Assembly (NCBI GenBank): GCA_022478985.1
Contig: JAKSZP010018534.1
Coordinates: forward strand, 1-64,000
DNA length: 64,000 bases
Direction: 5' to 3'
Source: Massospora cicadina
Taxonomy: Eukaryota; Entomophthoromycota; Entomophthoromycetes; Entomophthorales; Entomophthoraceae
Shown one piece after another: positions 56,639 to 64,000 of the stretch. Below the pieces are notes generated by a model, which saw only the letters and a program-made list of their open reading frames with translations, was not told the origin of the DNA and did no database searches. Numbering within the stretch: the first letter of the stretch is position 1; each line of letters starts with the position of its first letter. Made by a program: the position numbers and the translations under genes.

Positions 56639-58050
56639 ATGTCTTATAAGAGCGAATTAATAAAGCTTTGGACAGAACTAGAAACCATAAACAAGAGCTC
56701 TTTCAACTTGGCATCACAGGCCAATTTCACAGCATTGATAGAACGGTTGACAAAGGCAAGGAAGAGGTCAAGCAAGTTAAAAAATTCAACCTTGACCTAT
56801 GTGGAAAAGTCAAATTTTGAAGCGCAAGGAGGGTGAACTAATCAAGGAAGTATTATTTAGAAGGCTGAGTAAGAAGTAGATTGAGAATGCATAGGCCAGA
56901 TTATGGAAGATATAGCACGACTATTAAAACACATAGAAGAACTGGATGAGCAACAATGTGATTGCGCGCAAGTAGAGTCAGAAGAATCTGATAACAAAAC
57001 GCACTTAACTCCAGTTTAGAAGATTCTACCGCCCAGAAATATGCCTGAGAAGTTTGTAAAAATTTAGAAATGACCTCCAATGTTACTCCTATGGTTAGTT
57101 GAGTCATTGGGCAGGAATCCCCTGCTAATAAAACCACAGATGAATTCTGGAGCACACTAAAATTAAAAAAAGTTATATCAGGATAACACTCCAGCATTTT
57201 ATTGATTATCTGATGCAATGATGTTTAGATTCAGTGACCAACAAAAGGCAGTGAACATCATGAACGCCTGAACACTGATTGTCAGAATCTGGTGTTACCC
57301 CATATGAACAAGGACAATTGGTCTAATAATGGGCCAAGGAAGCCATTATTATAGAATTTGGAAGCCTTATGCGGATGTCTAATTGCAAGCAGGAATTATG
57401 GGCATTTAGTTATGGAAAGATGAGACCCTAATAGCTTTTGTGTACCAATTCTACCAGAAATCACATATTCTGGATGGTGCAAAAGTGCTAATAGTTTTTG
57501 ATGCCCAAAATCATGATGCAAGTGTCTCTTGGGCCTATCATGATTTGCACCAAACCATGACTTCGTCACTATTGACTCAGATGTCCACATTTCAAATGGC
57601 GGATCATTTAAAGGTGCTAGGAGCGACCTTTGAAACTCCAAACTGAGCCTTCAAAGTTATCCAGTCTTAAGCTCAAAATAATATATAACTTGCTGATGAG
57701 AAAAAAGAGCCACAAAATCAAGGCATGACAGGATTAATAAAGTACAAAAATTAGTGGATAAGATGCAGATCCGCTACCATCAAATTGTGAGAACTGGACA
57801 TTTAGCTGCTCAACGTTGGAGCAAAAACCCGAGGAGAGAGTTGATTTAGTCCAGGCAAAGAAGAAGGAAATCATTCATGAGTCAGAAAAATGGGTCGCAG
57901 TCTTGCCAAGGAGCAATCTGGCACCACGGGTAAACCTGTTCTACCAGACATCTGCTTAGAAAGAATAAGCAATCACAGGACCAGAAAAGAAACCGGATTC
58001 ACTAGGAATTGTCCTGAGGTGTTTAGATGAGGCATTAGATCAGTCTGGGA
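56639..58050 (+). pseudogene. gag of element JK
   Basis: The ATG at 56639 gives a 65-codon open start (MSYKSELIKLWTELETINKS), matching N gag. Later wording includes MEDIARLLKHIEELDEQQ (about 56900) and FVYQFYQKSHILDGAKVLIV (about 57440). The remnant IRYHQIVRTGHLAAQRW (about 57770) is at the zinc-knuckle place, with the Cys ligands lost. Stops are frequent. Confidence 0.65.
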
Positions 58051-58139
58051 AAGTAAGTAGATTGATCCAGAGAGTCTGGAGAGTGTCAATTGACCTTAAA
58101 TTGTCAATTGATGAATAAGCAAGAAATGCTGAAGATGAG

Positions 58140-58870
58140 GATCACCTATTCAAGTTAAGATTGGATGAAGTTAATGTCAATATAACTTCCGTGCAATTGG
58201 GGGATCATTTACTAATCTGTTAGTAGAAATAATCAAAGCATCAAAGTTGGCGATAAATGCCCAAAAATTAGTTTAAGAGAAAAGCAAAGAACGTTTTTGA
58301 ACAGAACTAGTGATGTCAATAGAGTCACATTTTATGAAGTCTGAGGAAGCAAGTTCTAGCTTTCAAAAGATGAATTGAAATTAAAACTTGTAAAAAGGAA
58401 TGACAAGTTAGGAATGGAGTCAATGGTATGACCATTTAAAGTTATTTCCATAGTTGGCAAGAGTTTCCTATATACTGAAAAAACATCGGAGATGAATGTA
58501 TAGTGAAGAGGATCAATACTAAACACTAAAGTATTGAATCTAGAAAAAAATTGCAATGTTTCCATGAGACCACTAAACCATAAGAGTGGTTAAGTCCTGG
58601 TGTGTTGGTCAAGTCACAAGAGGGTACACTGAATCAGAAAAGATGGTCAAATCCCATTGGGGACCGCTGAACCAAAATAGTTAGTTAAGTCTTATAAATA
58701 GACCACTGAACTATGGCAACAGGTTAAGTTCAAAAAATGAACCTCTAGACTAGAGAAGGGGGAAAGAAGGACCTCTGAACCTATTTGTAGGTTAAGTCCC
58801 ATTGCAAAAAATATAAAAGAGATAAAAATGTAAAAAATATATTTTATATTGTCTTTAAATTTCTATGAGT
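58140..58870 (+). other. Misplaced integrase tail and 3' UTR segment
   Basis: LLVEIIKASKLAINAQKLV and a decayed SH3-like block (about 58380-58560) correspond to the integrase C-terminus of the family. They are followed by the hairpin-repeat 3' UTR (58570-58860, best hairpin 58775-58796). In D and at 60700-61260 these parts come after integrase. Here they come before RT. Confidence 0.6.
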
Positions 58871-58899
58871 GAGTGGATCAGCGGTGTTCCCACCTGCTA

Positions 58900-60960
58900 A
58901 AAGATCTCGAGGGGGATGAATTAGAATGGTGAAGACCGTTGTCATCAGCAGGACCTTCATGGACCATTTAGAAGAAGTGTCCAAATGCCTGGTGACGGCG
59001 AAATTGAAGATCAAGCTGAGGAATTGTCATTTATTCAAGAAAGAGCTTGAGTACTTGGGGTAAGTGATAAACTCCAGAGGGCTGCAACCCTAGAAGAAGA
59101 AGATTACAGCAATTGAACAGATGTCAATCCTGAAGAGAGTTCAGGATAGCCAAGTATTTCTTGGGCGGGTGGCTATTATTGGCAATTTAAAGAATTTTTT
59201 AAAATTGCGGAGCATTTATTCCAGTTTATTAAAGGTTCTGAAAAAATGTGTAGAGTGATGAGGCCCGAGAGTCATTTGATGAATTACGCATTATTTGATG
59301 ACAGTCCTGTCTTAAAGTCCCATATTTTGATTGACAATTTATTATCCAAACTGATGTTCTGTTAATGGCGATTAGTGCCATTTTGTGTCAAGTTGTGAAG
59401 AAGGGAAGAATATCTGGTAGCCTATGTGAGCAGAATGTTAAAGCCAGTGGAGAGAAAGTATACTGTTCTGGAGCATGAATTCCTTGTGATGTTTTATTCA
59501 TGCAAGCAATTCTGAGTGTATATCTATGGAACACACTATAAAGTGGTGACCAACCACTCATCTTCACGCTTGTTTTATAACCTGAATAAACCAGAAATCG
59601 ATTGGTATGATGGGCTTTAAATCTAAAAGCCTACGATTTTGATATATTACACTGGGCAAGAGCAACGCATCAAAATGCTGATGGAATATCAAGGTTGCCT
59701 GCCGTCCAAGTTGTCTATCATTAAGTGAATGAGTTATTCCAGAGGATGATTGAAGGCAATATCAGGAACAAGCCCTAAGAAATTCAAGGTGCACTAAATA
59801 AAGTGATGAAAAAAACTGGAGCTGAAGAATGGACAATTGTATAAAATAATTGACAGAAAGTAGTGTTTGTTCTTAAAGCCATCAGAACAAATGGAAATTA
59901 TTCAAACCGCACATAAAGTCATTGGAATTAGTGGCTTAATAAAAACCCATGACCATATTCATCAGTATTACTATTAAAAATTAATCAACTATGATGTCAT
60001 CAACTACCTGACCTGTTGCACGGAATGCCAAATCCATAATCCTCATAAAAATATGACAGGATACATGCTATTATGTCCTGGATTCGCATGGCACACTGTG
60101 TCAATAGACTTGATGGGACCCCTGAGTATCAGTACATGAGGATTGAAATATATCATAGTGTTAATAGACTATCTAATTAGATGGGTCAAAACGAAAGCCC
60201 TAATCAGAGTGGATGCCCTGAGCACACCAAGATTCATCCTGGACCGAGTTGTTTACTGGTATGGATGCCCACAAGTTTTTAATGAGTGTCAAAAATCAAT
60301 ATAACCTCCTATTTGATCCTAAGGCTAAATAATTTGATGGTAAACCGAGGAGTGGTATTTGTTCCATACCAGCCAGAAACAAAATGTATATGTGGAAAAA
60401 GTTAACGGAATACTAGCCTAGACACTAAGAAAATAGTTTGCAGGGAAAACTTCCGCCTGTGTAAATTTAACTAAGTTCAGTTATTTTTGATTACAATATC
60501 AATTATCATACAGCAACTGAAAAAAGCCATTTGAATTAATATATTGACTAAGTGCAGCATTACCACTAACTTTGTATTCTGTAACAGAACCAGTATCAGG
60601 GATGAGTAATAAGAAAAACCTGAACTGACTGTCAAGTTTATTATTTTATTTCAATTTCAGGCGTTCAATACCACCTTAGATAAAAGGATTAAAACAAAGT
60701 AAACAGATGACAAGAACTTACCAATGATACAAGAATACCATGTGGGATAGGATAGCTTATTGCAATACCCATGGTTTTTGAAAAAGAAATTAAGCTGGAT
60801 GCTTTATGGTCAGGTCTGTTTGAGGTGATCGTCAAGATGGTAACTGATGCCTATACAATTAAGAACCCTAATGATGGTCATATAGTGAACTGGATCCATA
60901 CTAAAATTCTAAATATTGGATCTAGTGGCTTATGTTGCAATGTTCCCAAAGGACCACTAA
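58900..60960 (+). pseudogene. pol of element JK (RT thumb, RNase H, integrase)
   Basis: RT thumb: FSRTFMDHLEEV-like, then CHLFKKELEYLG (about 59020) and QVFLG (about 59150). The uninterrupted counterpart of the X insertion site of D is at about 59265. RNase H is seen as scattered words to about 59700. Integrase: a DLMGPLS block (about 60105), an FLMS second-Asp region (about 60277) and the tail LWSGLFEVIVKM with DAYTIKN (60771-60986). Stops are very frequent. Confidence 0.75.
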
Positions 60961-61849
60961 ACATACTAAAATTATTTAAGTCCTAGTTTTGGTCAAGTCC
61001 TAAGAGGGGAACGCTGAAACAAGATAGCTGGTCAAGTCTCAGGTGGACCGCTGATCTATATGAAGCGGTTAAGTTATAAAAATAGACCTCTGAACTATGA
61101 TAGCTGGTTAAGCTCAAAAAATGAACCATTGAGCCAGATTAGGGAAAACGAAAAGGATGGCCCTTATGAACCTAATTATAGGTTAACTTTATTGCAAAAA
61201 AACAAGGAGAAAATTACAGAAAAAGGTAAATAATCATAAAAATATAAAAAATATAAAAATGCAAAAATTATTAAAATTTGATTTTTATTTTCTTCATCAA
61301 AAAGCATCTGGTGATATTCCTTTATGTTATTACTAGGACCAACTTAGATTGAAGCTGGTTCAACCACAAATAGTACTGAGGCGCTGAAAGAAGCAAGCAT
61401 ATTGGTAGAATCAGGATGGGTTGAAACTGGATTCGCTGGGAGTAGTCCCTAGGAAGAGATCCGTTCTAATCAAAAACTGAGAGCCCATTTTGTGGGAATT
61501 CAGATAACATGTAATCAGAGAAGCTGCCCAAGAAGATCCTTTAAAAAATGAAGTGTCATATAACCCTGACCTGAGGGAAACGGGCTTACCAGACCTTTTA
61601 TCAGCAAGAACAACCAAATTAGGCTGGAATGGCATGGGGCTGGGGAGTTGCACTATGTAGAGGTGGTAGTGAGGAGAACATGGAACAGTAATGCACTAAG
61701 AAGAAGGACTACCCAGAGATACATTGAGCAAGGAAAAGAGATAAATCCTGAGAACTACAATTAAATCATGCTGGCGAACCTAGTCAGAATTGAAGCATTA
61801 TATAACCTAGAAAATCTTCATTTCTAGATAATATGGTCAAGCGAGGGGG
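60961..61849 (+). other. 3' UTR and polypurine tract of element JK
   Basis: Matches 25205-26982 of D without the 0.88-kb block. It contains several ACC-CTGAAC...GGTTAAGT units, the post-pol protein-like wording at about 61555-61700, and the polypurine run GCGAGGGGG at 61841-61849. Confidence 0.7.
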
Positions 61850-62325
61850 TGTTGTGATTTCAATATATACACACATTACCCAGCTTAATTAATTATAATT
61901 CATCTGCTTGTCTACTAGCGGATTCCTCCCGCTAGTGGATGTGAAGTTATCAATTATGTACAAAAACTATTGTTCAGAGTATCATCACTGAACAAATATT
62001 TAGCATTTGCCGGGTTTTGATCTGCCTTATCATTAATGTTTCGTCATAAGTGATCCCTGACAATAAACAAGTGATTAGGTTGTCTATTTTACTATTGGTA
62101 ACCTAATTAGCTTGTAGGAGTCAATTAGGTTTATTGCTGATTGACTAAGGAATTTATTAGTTGCTAGGAGAGTATAGCCATCTGTAATTAAGCAACTTTC
62201 AAGTTAAACTTTTCAGGATTTCAGCCTGATGTTTATGGGTAAGAGTCACCTTACCTAAACATGTTGTTACTTATAAGGGTGATCTGATGAGAGTTGAGCG
62301 AAGGTGTGGGGACGTTGTTGGGATT
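61850..62325 (+). repeat. 3' LTR of element JK, first part
   Basis: Starts TGTTGTGATTTCAATATA. Interrupted at 62325 by LTR L. The continuation is at 63484. Confidence 0.75.
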
Positions 62326-63483
62326 TTTGCCCACATTATCCAGCCTCAATAATTATAATTTATCTTCTTGTCCACAAGGGGATTCTTCTTACTAGTGGGT
62401 GTGGGAGTTATTGATTGTATATACAGTAAATACTAATTGAGATTTTGATCTCAGCGAATATTTATGGATCCACTGGATTACAATCTGCCAGATCATAAAT
62501 GTTTCATCAGGAATGATCCTAGACAGTAAAGAATGTGATTTGGGAGTCAATTTATATCAATAACTTAATTGAATTATAGTAGTCACTATAGGTTAGTTGC
62601 CAATAAACTAAGGGGTTTATGAGTTGCTAGGCAAATAGTGCCACCTGTGATAGAGCAACTTTTGAGTTAGTCTTTTAAGATTGCAACCTGCTGTTTATGG
62701 GTAAGAGTCCCATTACCTAAGAAAGTTTTTACCTAATAAGGGTGTTTCAAGGGGTTGAGTGGAAGCGTTGAGACATATTTTTTGTTTCATCAGAAGAAGT
62801 TGCACTTGAGTAGGGGGGAAATCTGATTACTCTGATGCAGAATATCATCATTTAGTGCACCTGAAGGTTTGATTCATCAGCGTGTGCCGCCTTTTTCAAT
62901 TGAGGGCCAAATTAGTAGTTGGGCGCTAAGATCCCTAAAAATCTCTTTTAATTTTATTAACAAAGCTAGATAGTTAAAGAAAAGTATTTGCAGATTATAT
63001 TATTTTATAACTTAGACTGTTTTTCTCTTGAGAATAGAGTTTTAAGGACAATAAGATCCTTTGAATAACTTATGGATATATCTTCGGAACTCCACATGAT
63101 GAGAAGGTTAAGAACCACTGAACCTAATCTTAGGTTAAGTTTACAGATGTGACGGTAAAAACCATAAAACTAAGCTTTAGTTAAGTTCTACCAAAGAGGG
63201 AAGAAGTCCTTGCAAATTTCAGAATACCATCCAAGATTAGGACAAGCACCAGGTTGGTGTTGGACCTAATTACCATCTTGGCTATCAGAAGCTTAACTAG
63301 AATAGTAGCATCAAACTTTTACTTCTATTATATTTATTAATCAATAGTTAAACAACTCTCATACAAGGAACTTGTGCAGGCAAACAAAGGAGCTGAAGTG
63401 AGTTGCTATCCAAAAAGTAAACGGATCTCAAAAATTTACAAATTAGTGCTCAATTAAGTCACTAACAGATCCAAGTTTTAACA
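62326..63483 (+). repeat. Alpha LTR L, nested in the JK 3' LTR
   Basis: Starts TGTTGGGATTTTTGCC and ends CAAGTTTTAACA, 1158 bp, full length for the family. It has the hairpin at 63118-63139 with 9 of 10 paired arm bases. The flanks GACGT and CCTTT do not match, so no TSD is evident. Confidence 0.75.
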
Positions 63484-64000
63484 CCTTTGTCATTTTAACT
63501 TAAAAGAGTTGCATTGAGAGTTTGCAAGAGAATAAGATTGAAACAAATAATGAAGTTATCAATTTTGTGTGACCCTGGAAGTTAATTCACCAGTGACAGC
63601 TGAAGTATCCAATAGGGGCCAATAAAAGAGTTGAGCGCCAAATTCCTTTTAATTTCCTTTAGTTTTTTGATAAAGCAGATACAGATTAGATTCAGATAAA
63701 TATTTACAAATAATGCTTTATAATCTATACTGTTTGATTTTATGATTAGAGTTAAAAGGACAAGAAGATCATTTGTCTATATTATTTTAATCTCTACGGA
63801 CTCTGCATGATGAGAATAAAGAAGAACCGCTGAACCTAAAAATAAGAAGCTCTATAGAAATAACGAAAAAACCCTCTGAACTTAGGCCAAAATCAAGTTC
63901 TCTGAAAGAGGGAAGAAGTCCATATCAATATTCTTGACCATTTATAATTAGGATAAGCACCAGTTTGGCATTGGACCTAACAACCATCTTGCCTAAAAAA
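63484..64000 (+). repeat. 3' LTR of element JK, second part (cut by window end)
   Basis: Continues the LTR where 62325 stopped, by comparison with 55815 onwards. It includes the unoccupied counterpart of micro-insertion 3 at about 63537. By length it should end some 240 bases beyond the window. Confidence 0.7.

Larger units (their letters stand above)
55341..64000 (+). mobile_element. Alpha-family Ty3/gypsy element JK, rearranged, runs off the window
   Basis: 5' LTR 55341-56572, primer-binding site 56575, gag from 56639. Then, out of order, an integrase-tail plus 3'-UTR segment (about 58140-58870), followed by RT, RNase H and IN (58900-60960), a second 3' UTR, a polypurine tract and the 3' LTR from 61850. 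The RT fingers and protease are not seen. It may be one rearranged element or two fused ones. The five bases before the LTR are TAGTC; the right side is outside the window. Confidence 0.75.

Overview
The window is retrotransposon sequence almost end to end. I find no convincing intact host gene, tRNA, rRNA, CRISPR array or bacterial-type operon. The DNA is AT-rich. The elements are Ty3/gypsy LTR retrotransposons (order protease, reverse transcriptase (RT), RNase H, integrase (IN)) plus two APE-endonuclease non-LTR retrotransposons (LINEs). Nearly all reading frames carry stops and frameshifts. This fits a repeat-rich pericentromeric-type or gene-poor region of a filamentous fungus. A basidiomycete with a bloated genome, such as a rust, is my best guess from the element types, but this is inference only.

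Layout: (1) 420-2590, a decayed gypsy pol fragment. (2) 2745-3990, an unidentified minus-strand pseudogene with a 57-bp GT microsatellite. (3) 4057-10178, complete gypsy element B with both LTRs and target duplication CTGAT. (4) 10321-15586, LINE 1, minus strand, with a 13-bp target-site duplication (TSD). (5) 16400-28164, gypsy element D of a long-LTR family called here 'alpha'. It is split by a solo LTR (X), which is itself split by gypsy element C (17556-23302), and it also holds an unclassified 0.88-kb insertion. (6) 28452-29075, an LTR-like block. (7) 29271-35254, LINE 2, minus strand, with a 14-bp TSD. (8) 35681-37760, unidentified coding-like remains and a separate gypsy RT fragment. 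(9) 37840-55340, alpha element N, interrupted by gypsy O (40587-46982, TSD CAGTC) and by minus-strand gypsy P (47792-53805, TSD ATGGA). (10) 55341-64000, alpha element JK, whose 3' LTR contains another alpha LTR (L) and runs off the window.

The most striking signal is a set of three insertions only 20-28 bp long (9668-9687, 38734-38760, 55880-55907). Each is the extreme 3' end of LINE 2 plus its 7-8 nt A tail, each is flanked by its own 14-17 bp target duplication, all are in the same orientation, and all lie in LTRs. Empty sites for two of them exist in sister LTRs inside the window. They look like target-primed reverse transcription events that stopped almost as soon as they began. Other points: an identical 18-nt primer-binding site in four different LTR families; a hairpin motif repeated in the LTRs and 3' UTRs of the alpha family; and a conserved reading frame after pol in that family.

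No element here looks able to move by itself: C has lost its capsid region and a catalytic Asp of RT, B and O have altered protease triads, P has an Asp-to-Asn change in IN, and both LINEs have several breaks in each ORF.
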